Shown: positions 25,890-34,570 of the stretch, in pieces | Layout of the letters: each line of letters begins with the position of its first letter | Position numbering within the stretch: the first letter of the stretch is position 1 | Assembly: GCF_014201375.1 (NCBI RefSeq) | Contig: NZ_JACHDZ010000007.1 | Location: forward strand, 209,553-273,552 | Origin: Tunturiibacter empetritectus | GTDB taxonomy: Bacteria; Acidobacteriota; Terriglobia; Terriglobales; Acidobacteriaceae | DNA: 64,000 bases | Reading direction: 5' to 3' | Notes under the pieces: model-generated | Database searches by the model: none | The model's input: the letters and a program-made list of their open reading frames with translations, nothing else | Told to the model about the DNA's origin: nothing | Position numbers and translations under genes: made by a program

Positions 25890-27584
25890 TCATCGGCTGC
25901 TCTCCAGCAAGTGCTCAGCGTGCTTGAGGCTCGTCTCAGTCAACTTCGCCCCACTCAACATGCGCGCAATCTCCTGAGTTCGCTCTGAATCCTCCATGCG
26001 GCGAACCTCGGTCTGCGTGCGTCCGCGCTTCTCTGTCTTTTCGATCAGAAAGTGCTGATCCCCAAACGCGGCAATCTGGGGCAGATGCGTAATACACAGC
26101 ACCTGCTGGCCTTTCGACAACGTCTTCAGCTTCCGCCCCACTGCTTCCGCGGCCCGTCCGCCAATCCCTATATCGATCTCATCAAACACCAGCGTCCGTG
26201 GCAGAACCGACTTCTTCTTCCTCCCCGCTACTCCCGACGCCGCCTCCTCCACAGTCACCTTCAGCGCCAGCATCACCCGCGACATCTCACCACCCGAAGC
26301 AATCTCATGCAACGGCTTCATCGGCTCCCCGGCGTTGGTCGCGATCAGGCACTCCACCTGATCCCACCCATGCGCGGTCCAGTTCTCCGGAGACTTCTCC
26401 GCCGTCACGCGAACATGAAACCGCGTGCTCATAGCAAGATCGTTGATCTGCGCCTCAGCCAGCTTCTCCAGTCGCTTCGCGGCCTCTGTACGCCCAACAG
26501 TTCGCTTCGCCGCGACGATCTTATAAGCCTCCGCATCCTTCTCCTGCTTCCCCTTCAGCTCCACCAGCAGCGCATCGCGATTCTCCACCTCAGCCAACTG
26601 CCGCGCCGCCTCCGCACCAAAGTCGATAACATCCTTCAATCTCTGTCCATACTTCCGCTTCAACCGATCGAGCGCAGCCAGCCGATCTTCAATCTCCTCC
26701 AGCCGACCCGGCGCAGCATGAACATTGTCCGCAAAGTCCCGCACCTCGGCATCGACATCTTCCACGATCGCCTTCGCCGCAGCCAACTGTTGCGCAGGCT
26801 CCTGAAACCGCGCATCGTACCGCGCCAACTCCTCCACATGCTTCAGAGCCGCACCCAGCGCGCCCTCCGCAGAACTCTCTGATTCATACAGCAGCTCATG
26901 CGCACTCATTGCCGCCGTATAGAGTTTCTCAGCATTCCCCAGCACGCGCTTCTCGGCCTCAAGCTGAACATCTTCATCCTCGGCACTCAGCCCGGCCTGA
27001 TCGATCTCCCTACTCTGAAACCGCCACAGATCCGCCATCCGCAAACGGTCCTGCTCAGCAGACTGCAACTCGTCCAGCTTGTCCGTAGTCGCACGCCACG
27101 CAGCAAACGCCTCCGCCACACCGTCCACACTCACCGCACCAAAGCGATCCAGCAAAATACGCTGCTGCGCCTGGTCGAACGAGCCCATCGTCTCCCCCTG
27201 CGAGTGCACCAGCGCAAGCTCGGGCGCAAGCTGTCGCAACACCCCTACAGTCGCTGGCTGATTATTCACAAACACCCGCCCCTTGCCACTAACCAATATC
27301 TCGCGTCGCAGCAGAAGATGATCCGACTCACTGTCGATCCCATTCGTCTCAAGAATCGCAGCCGCCCCCTGCGTCAGCTCGAAGACACAACTGACCACCG
27401 CCTTCTCTTCCCCATGGCGAACAAAGTCAGCCGAGGCCTTTCCACCCAACAGCAACGCCAGGGCATCAATCAGAATCGATTTCCCCGCTCCCGTCTCGCC
27501 AGTCAGCAGGTTAAGGCCAAGCCCGAACGTAGCGACCGCACGGTCGATCACAGCATAGTTTTCCGCGCGCAACTCCAGCAGCAT
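25890..27584 (-). CDS. recN: DNA repair protein RecN
   Basis: 564 residues, normal for RecN, an SMC-like ATPase acting in double-strand break repair. Walker A GETGAGKS at 29-36, a central coiled-coil (about 150-370), ABC signature ASGGEMSRVMLALK, Walker B LVFDEIDIGIGG and the ITHLPQIAA switch. The motif that in other RecN proteins reads HGQHEHQ is here HSQGETM, a departure discussed separately. The frame runs up to 27719, but the ATG at 27584 (MLLELRAENYAVID) matches the family start and has GAGGG four to five bases upstream. Divergent from tolQ by 166 bases. Confidence 0.95.
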   Translation of the reverse strand: MLLELRAENYAVIDRAVATFGLGLNLLTGETGAGKSILIDALALLLGGKASADFVRHGEEKAVVSCVFELTQGAAAILETNGIDSESDHLLLRREILVSGKGRVFVNNQPATVGVLRQLAPELALVHSQGETMGSFDQAQQRILLDRFGAVSVDGVAEAFAAWRATTDKLDELQSAEQDRLRMADLWRFQSREIDQAGLSAEDEDVQLEAEKRVLGNAEKLYTAAMSAHELLYESESSAEGALGAALKHVEELARYDARFQEPAQQLAAAKAIVEDVDAEVRDFADNVHAAPGRLEEIEDRLAALDRLKRKYGQRLKDVIDFGAEAARQLAEVENRDALLVELKGKQEKDAEAYKIVAAKRTVGRTEAAKRLEKLAEAQINDLAMSTRFHVRVTAEKSPENWTAHGWDQVECLIATNAGEPMKPLHEIASGGEMSRVMLALKVTVEEAASGVAGRKKKSVLPRTLVFDEIDIGIGGRAAEAVGRKLKTLSKGQQVLCITHLPQIAAFGDQHFLIEKTEKRGRTQTEVRRMEDSERTQEIARMLSGAKLTETSLKHAEHLLESSR

Positions 27585-27750
27585 AAGGCCCTCAGGCAAC
27601 GACGTATCGCGAGAATAGCAAACCTCGCCCTTACCCATCATTTCCGTCCAAAACAAACGACGGACCTGCACCACAGAAGGTGCGCCAACCCGATTGCCAG
27701 CCACATTGGCCTCAACCACGATTTACACTAAATTCTGGTACACAACAACT

Positions 27751-28542
27751 ATGGTCTGGACCCTCTCGTTAGCTCTCTACTTTCTCCAGGAAGACCCTTC
27801 CGCCGCCGCACCCCCCGCGGCCTCCAACACCAGCGCCCTGGTCGAGATGATCCACAACAGCGGCCCTGTCGCCTTCGCCGTCCTGGTCATTCTGCTTCTC
27901 GCCAGCATCTTCTCTTGGGCCATCATGTTTTCCAAGTGGTCCAGCTTCAGCAGGGCCCATACCCAGAGCCAACGCTTCGTCCGCGCCTTTCGCAAATCAA
28001 CCCGACTCAGCGAAATCGCCGCCGTCGCCGACCAGTTCAGGCCCAGCCCACTCGTCGCCGTCTTCACAGAGATCCACGATGAGTACCAGCGTCAGAACGG
28101 AGGACGCGGCCTCCCCCGTAATCCCGTCGCACTCGAACGCGCCGCTCAAACAGCCTCGAGCGAAGCCCTCACCACGATGGAGAGCCGCATGACCTGGCTC
28201 GCCACCATCGCCGCCATCGCTCCCTTCATCGGCCTCTTCGGCACCGTCATGGGCATCATCGACGCCTTCCACGGCCTCGGCACCGCAGGCGCCGCAACCC
28301 TCCGCGCCGTCGCCCCCGGCATCTCGGAGGCACTCATCACCACCGCCGCCGGCCTCGTCGTCGCCATCCCCGCCGTCGTCGGCTACAACCAACTCACCGC
28401 CCGTCTCCGCGAGTTCGCCGCGCGGATGGACGACTTCGGCCGCGAGCTCCTCAACGCCATCGAAAACGCGGCCATGATCACGCCCAGCCAGCCGCAACCG
28501 CCCCAGCCGCAGCCCGAAGAGATCCGCCGGAGGAACTTCTAG
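27751..28542 (+). CDS. tolQ: Tol-Pal system proton channel subunit TolQ
   Basis: 263 residues; MotA/TolQ/ExbB family. Three membrane helices: about 37-58 (GPVAFAVLVILLLASIFSWAIMF), about 152-175 (IAAIAPFIGLFGTVMGII) and about 190-215 (ALITTAAGLVVAIPAVVGY). The pore motif GLFGTVMGI and the polar Thr residues of helix 3 are present. A Q/P-rich tail ends the protein. The ATG at 27751 is used; the frame could run to 27694 but that adds a non-hydrophobic leader. Opens the tolQRAB-pal cluster; tolR follows after 2 bases. Confidence 0.92.
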   Translation: MVWTLSLALYFLQEDPSAAAPPAASNTSALVEMIHNSGPVAFAVLVILLLASIFSWAIMFSKWSSFSRAHTQSQRFVRAFRKSTRLSEIAAVADQFRPSPLVAVFTEIHDEYQRQNGGRGLPRNPVALERAAQTASSEALTTMESRMTWLATIAAIAPFIGLFGTVMGIIDAFHGLGTAGAATLRAVAPGISEALITTAAGLVVAIPAVVGYNQLTARLREFAARMDDFGRELLNAIENAAMITPSQPQPPQPQPEEIRRRNF

Positions 28543-28544
28543 CA

Positions 28545-28958
28545 ATGGCCTTCTCCACCAAGGGACACACCCAGACCGCACTCGCCGAGATCAACATCAC
28601 TCCGCTGGTCGACGTCGTTCTTGTGCTCCTGCTCATCTTCATGCTCACCGCGCCAGTTCTTCAGTCCGGTGTCGAGGTCGCGATCCCCAAGACGCGCTCC
28701 GTCAACCAGCTCACCGAAGAGCGCATGGTCGTCACCATCGACCGCGAGCAGAACGTCTTCCTGCAGGACAAGCCCGTCAACGTCAACCAGCTCCCCATGC
28801 TGCTCAGATCCACCGGCAAAGCCGACCCCTCCAAGCGCATCATCTATCTGCGAGCCGACGAGCGAGTACCCTTCGGCGCCTTCGCCTCCGTCATGGATGC
28901 GGTCAAGCAGGCCGGCATCACCAACATCAGCATCGTCACCCAACCGATCCAGAAGTGA
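28545..28958 (+). CDS. tolR: Tol-Pal/ExbD-family protein TolR
   Basis: 137 residues; one N-terminal membrane helix (DVVLVLLLIFMLTAPVL) preceded by the family motif EINITPLVDVVLVLL with the proton-carrying Asp (in PLVD), then a periplasmic domain ending in the IVTQPIQK strand. ITPLVDV is diagnostic. GGAGGAAC lies inside the end of tolQ as its ribosome site. It partners TolQ to energise TolA. Confidence 0.92.
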   Translation: MAFSTKGHTQTALAEINITPLVDVVLVLLLIFMLTAPVLQSGVEVAIPKTRSVNQLTEERMVVTIDREQNVFLQDKPVNVNQLPMLLRSTGKADPSKRIIYLRADERVPFGAFASVMDAVKQAGITNISIVTQPIQK

Positions 28959-28968
28959 GGAGGGTGAC

Positions 28969-29769
28969 ATAAATACATCTCTCACAATCGGTCGCGACAG
29001 TGACAGCAACCCAGATAAGCTCGGCGCAAACTTCGTCGGCTCCATCGTGCTGCACGGCCTCATCGCCGCCGCCATCCTCGGCTGGGCCTTTCTCTTCCAC
29101 ACCCGAGGCCACGACTGGGGCGAGAACGCCTCGAACGCCGGAGCCATTCAGGCCACCATGGTCTCTTCGCTCCCTCTTCCGCCCACGCAGCGTACCCTCG
29201 ACACCGGCGTCCTCACCTCCGAGGCGCCAAGCCCAGCGCCCGTCATCACCAAAGAGAGAACCGAACCGCCGCCAACTCCCAACGAAATCGCAATCCCGGA
29301 AAAAATCACCAAACCCATCAAAGAGGCTGAAAAGCCCACGCCCGCGCCGCCAAAACACATCCAGCCCGTCACCCCTCCGCCCACCAAAGCAGTCACCGGC
29401 GAGACCGCAGGCGTGCGCATCGCGCAGTCCACACTGGAGCTGAAAAACGGCACCGCCAGCGTCTCCGTTGAAGACCGCACCTTCGGCCAGCGCTTCGCCT
29501 ACTACGTCAACATCGTCAACAGCAAAGTCGCGCAGAACTGGTACACCGCCGAGGCCGACCCTCGTACCTCCATCGGCAAAAGCACCACCATCATCTTCGA
29601 TATCAATCGCGAAGGCGTCCCCTCCAACGCCCGCATCGAGACGCCCAGCGGCTCCCCCTCGCTCGACCTCTCCGCCATGCGAGCCGTTCAGCGTGTCGAC
29701 GGCTTCGGTCCCCTGCCGCAAGGTGATCACATCACTGTCGAATACACCTTCCATCTTCATCCCCAATGA
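28969..29769 (+). CDS. tolA: TolA/TonB-like energy transducer, apparent ATA start
   Basis: 266 residues if started at the ATA at 28969. A membrane helix (about 25-45: GSIVLHGLIAAAILGWAFLF) is followed by a Pro/Glu/Lys-rich periplasmic spacer (about 85-160) and a C-terminal TonB/TolA-type domain with YYVNIVNSKVAQNWY and DINREGVPSNARIETPSGSPSLDLSAMRAV. No ATG, GTG or TTG exists upstream of the helix in this frame; AGGAGG at 28958-28963 is five bases before ATA, ideal spacing. The next usable codon is a GTG inside the helix. The gene lies in the tolA position of the cluster. The spacer connects the inner membrane to Pal/TolB. Confidence 0.82.
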   Translation: MNTSLTIGRDSDSNPDKLGANFVGSIVLHGLIAAAILGWAFLFHTRGHDWGENASNAGAIQATMVSSLPLPPTQRTLDTGVLTSEAPSPAPVITKERTEPPPTPNEIAIPEKITKPIKEAEKPTPAPPKHIQPVTPPPTKAVTGETAGVRIAQSTLELKNGTASVSVEDRTFGQRFAYYVNIVNSKVAQNWYTAEADPRTSIGKSTTIIFDINREGVPSNARIETPSGSPSLDLSAMRAVQRVDGFGPLPQGDHITVEYTFHLHPQ

Positions 29770-29864
29770 AAACTTTGCTTTCAAGGGAGTGTTTTCTTTG
29801 ATTCCGCTTGGCAACTGCCCTAAGACACCCCGTCCCACCGATTTTGCGTCTAACATGGAACAGA

Positions 29865-31235
29865 ATGCTTAGACTGAAACGTACGCCGCTCCCTCGGCAC
29901 GCCTACCTTTGTCGTCTTGGAGTTCTTCTCCTTCTTCTTGTGGGCGCCTCCGCTCTGCACGCGCAGGAAGGCTTCAAGACCGAAACCTCCAGCGGAGTCT
30001 CAAACATCCGCATCGCCGTCGCCGACTTCAAACCTGCCTCCGCAGATCCGCAGACCTCTGCCTTCAAGCACACCTTCGACTCGACCCTCTACGCCGACCT
30101 CGCCAACGCAGGCATCTTCGACATCGTCTCGAAGAGCCTCCTCCCCCAAGCCACTCCAGGCGCACCCGCCGAGATCAGGATTCAGCAGTGGGCCGACGCG
30201 CCAACCTCCGCGGCCATGGTGGTCTTCGGCAACTTCGGCGTTCAGGCAAACAGAATCACCTGCAACGGCTTCCTCTTCGACGCGAAAAATCTCCAATATC
30301 CGCAGGTCCTCGCCAAGCAGTACAACGAGGACGCCACCGACGACTCCGCCCGCCAGATCGCCCATCGCTTCGCCGACGAGATCATCTTCCGTCTCAGCGG
30401 AGGCAGCCAGGGCATCGCCGAATCGAAGATCTTCTACGTCAAGCTCACCGGCGCCGACAAAGAGATCTGGCAGATGGACTACGACGGAGCCAACCAGCAC
30501 CCTCTCACTCACCTCGGCACCGTCTCGCTCTCTCCTCGCATCTCGCCCGACAACTCCCGCCTGGCCTTCTCTTCACTCGGCCGCGACGGCTTTCAGATCC
30601 GCATGTTCTCGCTCGTCCTCAACCGCATGGTGAACTTCTCGGCAGCCGGCGGCACCAACCTCTCCCCGGCATGGTCCCCCAACGGCAAGGACCTCGCCTA
30701 TTCCTCCTCCCGCAGCGGCGACCCCGAGATCTGGATCTCCGACACCAGCGGAGGCTCCTCCCGCCGCGTCACCAGCTTCCGCGGGCCCGACGTCTCGCCC
30801 GTCTTCAACCCCCGCAGCGGCTCGCAGATCGCCTGGATCAGCGGACGCACCAACCTCCCCCAGCTCTACGTGATGGACACCGATGGATCCAACGTTCAGC
30901 GTATGACCGACGGCGGATACGCTACCTCACCTTCCTGGTCGCCCAACGGACAGTTCCTCACCTTCGCCTGGGATCGCAAGTATGGCCCCGGCGCACCCGG
31001 CGGACAGGACATCTACGTCATGGAGATCGCCACCAAACGCTGGATTCAACTCACCCATGACGGCGGTCGCTGCGACTTCCCCTCATGGTCCCCAGACGGC
31101 CGCCACATCGTTTACGCCAACTCCCCCGACGGCAGAGCCACCCACATGAAGATCATGACCATGCTGGCTGACGGCACGCAAAAGCATGAACTCACCGGAG
31201 CCGGCGCAGACATGCCCAACTGGAGTTGGAAGTAA
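29865..31235 (+). CDS. tolB: Tol-Pal system beta-propeller protein TolB
   Basis: 456 residues, signal peptide (LLLLLVGASALHA, cleaved near residue 33). N-terminal alpha/beta domain (about 45-200), then a six-blade WD40-like propeller with repeated blades: SPRISPDNSRLAFSS, SPAWSPNGKDLAYSSSRSGDPEIW, SPVFNPRSGSQIAWIS, SPSWSPNGQFLTFAWD and FPSWSPDGRHIVYAN. Periplasmic, binds Pal and TolA. The ATG at 29865 is preferred to the longer frame (29808) because the signal peptide starts there; the ribosome site (GGAA) is weak. It starts 95 bases after tolA. Confidence 0.93.
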   Translation: MLRLKRTPLPRHAYLCRLGVLLLLLVGASALHAQEGFKTETSSGVSNIRIAVADFKPASADPQTSAFKHTFDSTLYADLANAGIFDIVSKSLLPQATPGAPAEIRIQQWADAPTSAAMVVFGNFGVQANRITCNGFLFDAKNLQYPQVLAKQYNEDATDDSARQIAHRFADEIIFRLSGGSQGIAESKIFYVKLTGADKEIWQMDYDGANQHPLTHLGTVSLSPRISPDNSRLAFSSLGRDGFQIRMFSLVLNRMVNFSAAGGTNLSPAWSPNGKDLAYSSSRSGDPEIWISDTSGGSSRRVTSFRGPDVSPVFNPRSGSQIAWISGRTNLPQLYVMDTDGSNVQRMTDGGYATSPSWSPNGQFLTFAWDRKYGPGAPGGQDIYVMEIATKRWIQLTHDGGRCDFPSWSPDGRHIVYANSPDGRATHMKIMTMLADGTQKHELTGAGADMPNWSWK

Positions 31236-31312
31236 AAATTTTATTCGTCTCTGCGGAAGCGCTTCGCAGGCAACTTGATCTTTGCACCACTAACGTTGGC
31301 AGGAGATATCAA

Positions 31313-32080
31313 ATGAACGCGATGCAAACAGGAATTCGCAAGACCTTGGTAATTGCAGCAACTCTCATCTCAATCGGCGCAGTCACCGGCTGCCACAAGA
31401 AAGCCAGCGGCATTGACCCCAACGCGCTCGGGCCCGCGCCTGCTCCTCCGGCTGCCGCACCCACCGCCACCATCACCGCGGACCCTCTCTCCATCGACCT
31501 CGGCCAATCCGTCATCCTCAACTGGCGCACGCAGAACGCCTCCACGGTCACCATCGATGGCATCGGCGACGTCAACACCAACGGCACCCAGACCGTCGCC
31601 CCCTCCACCTCCACCAACTTCCATCTCACCGCCAAAGGTGACGGTGGCACCACCGAAGCCAACGTCCGCGTAACCGTCCGTGTCCCCGTCGCGCCCACCG
31701 CTCCTCCGCCGGCAGACAACGACATGGGCAGCGAAGCAGCCTTCCACGAGAACGTTCAGGATGTCTTCTTCGACTACGACAGCTACGATCTTCGTCCCGA
31801 CGCGACCACAGCCTCCTCCAAAGCCGCAGCCTACCTCACCGCTCATCCCGCCATCCGAGTCGTCATCGGCGGATACTGCGACGATCGCGGCTCCGCAGAG
31901 TACAACCTGGCCCTCGGTGAGAACCGCGCCAACGCCGCCCGCACCGCTTTGGTGAACGCCGGTGTGCCGGCCAGCCGCCTCCGCGTTATCAGCTACGGCA
32001 AAGAGAAGCAGTTCTGCACCGAAGAGAACGAGAGCTGCTGGCAGCAAAACCGCCGCGCCCAGTTCTCCCTGGACAAATAA
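31313..32080 (+). CDS. pal: peptidoglycan-associated lipoprotein Pal
   Basis: 255 residues. Lipobox ending in VTGC with Cys27 as the acylated residue. Residues about 45-125 form an Ig-like/PKD-type beta domain (DPLSIDLGQSVILNWRT), an addition not present in E. coli Pal. The OmpA-like domain (about 145-255) has FFDYDSYDLRPDA, the IGGYCDDRGSAEYN peptidoglycan-binding loop, and the NRANAARTALVNAGV helix. Start fixed by AGGAGA six bases before the ATG; the longer frame from 31226 overlaps tolB. Anchors the outer membrane to the wall. Confidence 0.93.
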   Translation: MNAMQTGIRKTLVIAATLISIGAVTGCHKKASGIDPNALGPAPAPPAAAPTATITADPLSIDLGQSVILNWRTQNASTVTIDGIGDVNTNGTQTVAPSTSTNFHLTAKGDGGTTEANVRVTVRVPVAPTAPPPADNDMGSEAAFHENVQDVFFDYDSYDLRPDATTASSKAAAYLTAHPAIRVVIGGYCDDRGSAEYNLALGENRANAARTALVNAGVPASRLRVISYGKEKQFCTEENESCWQQNRRAQFSLDK

Positions 32081-32124
32081 CCGGACCGCTAACCCGACCG
32101 TAACCCAATCCAAAACCACCCTTC

Positions 32125-32148
32125 CCCCGTCCTGAATCAAGGACGGGG
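32125..32148 (+). terminator. Rho-independent terminator after pal
   Basis: CCCCGTCCT and AGGACGGGG form a perfect nine-pair stem around GAATCA, followed by TTTCTG. It sits 45 bases after pal, between pal and cpoB. Confidence 0.75.
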
Positions 32149-32240
32149 TTTCTGCTAACCTGACCCCACTCTTTCAGCTCCCCGCGCAGCCCACCGCACT
32201 GAGGGCCGACCAAAAAGACAGAAAGCCGAGTGCCTCTGAC

Positions 32241-33215
32241 ATGATCAAACCAAAGCAACCACGTAAATTCGTCGCCCCGACGATCCCGTTAGCCGCTCTC
32301 CTCGTGGCCATCCTGTTCTGCTCCGCTCCAGCCTTCGCCGTCAGCAAAGACATGGTGCAGCTGCAGACCCAGATTCAGGCATTGCAGGACGCAGTAGCCC
32401 GTCTTCAGCAGTCCAACGACGAGCGCATGGGCGCCATGAAAGATCTCATCCAGCAGAGCGCCGACTCCATCAACAAGATGGGCGCAAACGTCGACGTCAT
32501 GCGCAAGCAGCTTCAAACCCAGCAGGAGACGCAAAGCGGAAAGGTCGATCAGGTCTCCGGTCAGATCCAGTCCCTCAACGACTCCGTCGACGAGATCAAG
32601 GCCCGCATCGCCACCCTCCAGAAGCTCATGCAGGATGTACAAAGCCAGCAGCAGTCGATGAGCGCCGGCATGCCCCAGCCGACCAGTTCGACCGCACTCC
32701 CTCCTTCTAACCCCGCACCCCTCACAGCACCCGCCCCAGCAGCCCCAGCCCCCAACGGAAAAAAGGGCAAACCGTCAGCAAGCATCCCCCAGGCAGCCGA
32801 TACCCCCGGCCCCGCCGTCCCCCCCGCCGACGAGCTCTATAAGACCGCCCTCGGCGACTACATGGCCGCCAAATACCCCCTCGCATCTTCTGAGTTCGGC
32901 GACGTCGTCAAGTACTACCCCGACAATCCCCTCTCAGGAAACTCCTTCTACTACCAAGCCGAGATCAACCTCCGCGACGGCCACTACCCCGCCGCCATCA
33001 AGGCCTACGATGCCGTCCTCGAGCAGTATCCCGACAGCAACAAGGTCCCCGCATCTCATCTCCACAAGGGCATCGCCCTCTTTAACATGAAAGAGAACGA
33101 AGCCGGCACCCGCGAACTCCGCACCCTCATCCAGCGCTTCCCCAACTCGCCGGAGTCCATGCAGGCCCGCAGCAAACTCAGCGGCCTGGGCATCCCCGTC
33201 ACACCCAAGCACTAG
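32241..33215 (+). CDS. cpoB: tol-pal system protein CpoB/YbgF (coiled coil plus TPR)
   Basis: 324 residues. Signal peptide (PLAALLVAILFCSAPAFA, cleaved near 34). A coiled-coil (about 35-130, rich in Gln/Asp/Lys heptads) leads to a Pro/Ala-rich linker (about 140-195) and TPR repeats (about 200-320: YKTALGDYMAAKYPLASSEF, GNSFYYQAEINLRDGHYPAAIKAYD, SHLHKGIALFNMKENEAGTRELRTL). CpoB links Tol-Pal to peptidoglycan synthesis. It lies past a terminator, so partial read-through or a separate promoter is needed; its own ribosome site is unclear. Confidence 0.88.
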   Translation: MIKPKQPRKFVAPTIPLAALLVAILFCSAPAFAVSKDMVQLQTQIQALQDAVARLQQSNDERMGAMKDLIQQSADSINKMGANVDVMRKQLQTQQETQSGKVDQVSGQIQSLNDSVDEIKARIATLQKLMQDVQSQQQSMSAGMPQPTSSTALPPSNPAPLTAPAPAAPAPNGKKGKPSASIPQAADTPGPAVPPADELYKTALGDYMAAKYPLASSEFGDVVKYYPDNPLSGNSFYYQAEINLRDGHYPAAIKAYDAVLEQYPDSNKVPASHLHKGIALFNMKENEAGTRELRTLIQRFPNSPESMQARSKLSGLGIPVTPKH

Positions 33216-33218
33216 CCG

Positions 33219-34277
33219 TCAGTTCCGCATCCCCTGCATCAAAGCCTCAACCTCGGCCCGTTCTTCCCCGCCAAGCGGCAGCAACGGCAGACGCGGCATC
33301 CCTCCGAAGTAGCCATTCAAATCACACCCAAACTTGATACCCGCAACTCCCATCTGCCTTTCAATCCTCGCCGCAACCTCCTGCAGCCGCATCTGTTTCT
33401 CCCCAGCTAGCCCTTCGTCGCCATCCTTCCACGCCGCCAGCACCTCGTAGCAGGCCTGTGGAGCAGCCGCCGAAAACGCCGGCATCGCGCCGACCGCACC
33501 ACTGCTCAAGCCCTCCAGCATCCCATCAGTTCTTCCAGCCAATAGTTGAAACCCCACCAACTTCGTTCGCGTCTTCACCATCATCTTCGTGGGCGTCGCC
33601 ACTGCAGGCATCCCGTCCATCAACTCAGTGGCCAGAATCAGATCTTTCGCCTCCGCACCCTCACTTCGACGCTGCATCCTGCCAGTCACTGCAGCGAACA
33701 CCGCAGTCACCGTCACATCGCGCTTAGAGCTAGCGGTTCCCGTCTTGATCGTCTCCATCCGCGCACGGTCCCCCGAATCATCCACAATCCCAAGAATCTT
33801 CGAGTGTCCCGCCAGCTCGATCACAACCTCCGCAGGCAGCACAGCGCCATCCTCCCCCGACAAGCTGTACAACACCATCGGCAGCGCCGACCGGTCACCC
33901 ACCGCCTGGAAATAAGTCAGTAACTCCTTCGTCCGTTCCCCCTTACCCCGAAGCATCGAAGGCCGCCTCACCAGCACCGCATCATAGCCAAACTCCGCAG
34001 CCGACTCCGCCAGCTCCAGCGTCCCAGCAACGCTATCCCGCGACACTCCAGCGATCAGCACCTTCTCCGCCGCAGCCGACGCAGCCACACTCCGCAACAC
34101 GTGCCGCGTCTCCTCCTCACTCAGTAGAGTCGGCTCTCCCACCTCGCTCAGCGCAACTAGCCCGGCCGCTGGCGTCTTTGAGTAGCGCGCCACATTGTGT
34201 TCCAGCTTATGAAGATTAAGGCGCCCGTCAGGATAGAACGGTGTAGTCAGCGGTAGTTGAAGCCCATCAAGCAGCAT
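33219..34277 (-). CDS. DapA/DHDPS-fold protein lacking the Schiff-base lysine
   Basis: 352 residues. Family marks: PLTTPFYPDGRLN at the N-terminus, LVALSEVGEPTLLSEEE (where DHDPS has 'GttGE...L'), IAGVSRDSVAGTLELAESA, and VLYSLSG (Tyr retained). The strand that in DHDPS carries the Schiff-base Lys (G-I-K) reads GIVDDSGD, so the Lys is Val. A stretch of about 35 residues (TSSKRDVTVTAVFAAVTGRM) follows that is not in standard DHDPS. C-terminal GVAGIKFGCDLNGYFGG. It ends 4 bases from cpoB, convergent. Either a different mechanism or a non-catalytic role; true DapA activity is unlikely. Confidence 0.7.
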   Translation of the reverse strand: MLLDGLQLPLTTPFYPDGRLNLHKLEHNVARYSKTPAAGLVALSEVGEPTLLSEEETRHVLRSVAASAAAEKVLIAGVSRDSVAGTLELAESAAEFGYDAVLVRRPSMLRGKGERTKELLTYFQAVGDRSALPMVLYSLSGEDGAVLPAEVVIELAGHSKILGIVDDSGDRARMETIKTGTASSKRDVTVTAVFAAVTGRMQRRSEGAEAKDLILATELMDGMPAVATPTKMMVKTRTKLVGFQLLAGRTDGMLEGLSSGAVGAMPAFSAAAPQACYEVLAAWKDGDEGLAGEKQMRLQEVAARIERQMGVAGIKFGCDLNGYFGGMPRLPLLPLGGEERAEVEALMQGMRN

Positions 34278-34337
34278 CTCTCTATTCTAAGAGCGAATAC
34301 ACCATTGCTGTACCGGTTTGCACCTGCTCTTCTTGTT

Positions 34338-34480
34338 GTCGGAATCATTCTCCGTCGCGACCAATGGGAGCGCCAACCGAAGGGGTATACAAGTCACGAA
34401 GTGACCGCCCGAACCGGGGTCCCCACAAACAGGTCTTCGTTTGTGGGGTGGCCAAGCGCAGGAGGCCCGTCCGGCAGGAC
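34338..34480 (+). repeat. structured dispersed repeat (GTCACGAAGTGAC element), copy A
   Basis: Has GTCACGAAGTGAC at 34393-34405 and GTCC-GGCA-GGAC at 34469-34480. Its middle hairpin is replaced by a longer one, CCCCACAAAC at 34421-34430 pairing with GTTTGTGGGG at 34439-34448, so this copy is about 45 bases longer than the others. The first 100 bases match copy B closely. It fills the gap between the DapA-like gene and the gene at 34571. Confidence 0.8.
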
Positions 34481-34570
34481 AGCGATCAACCCCGCAGCCT
34501 CATACCCCGAAAGACGTAACCACATACCGTCTCGACGAAGCCCCGTTGCAGTAATCTAACCCTTGATCAC

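Noticed and set aside
28964..28966. GTG as tolA start
   Set aside because: Out of frame with tolA and followed by ACA TAA.
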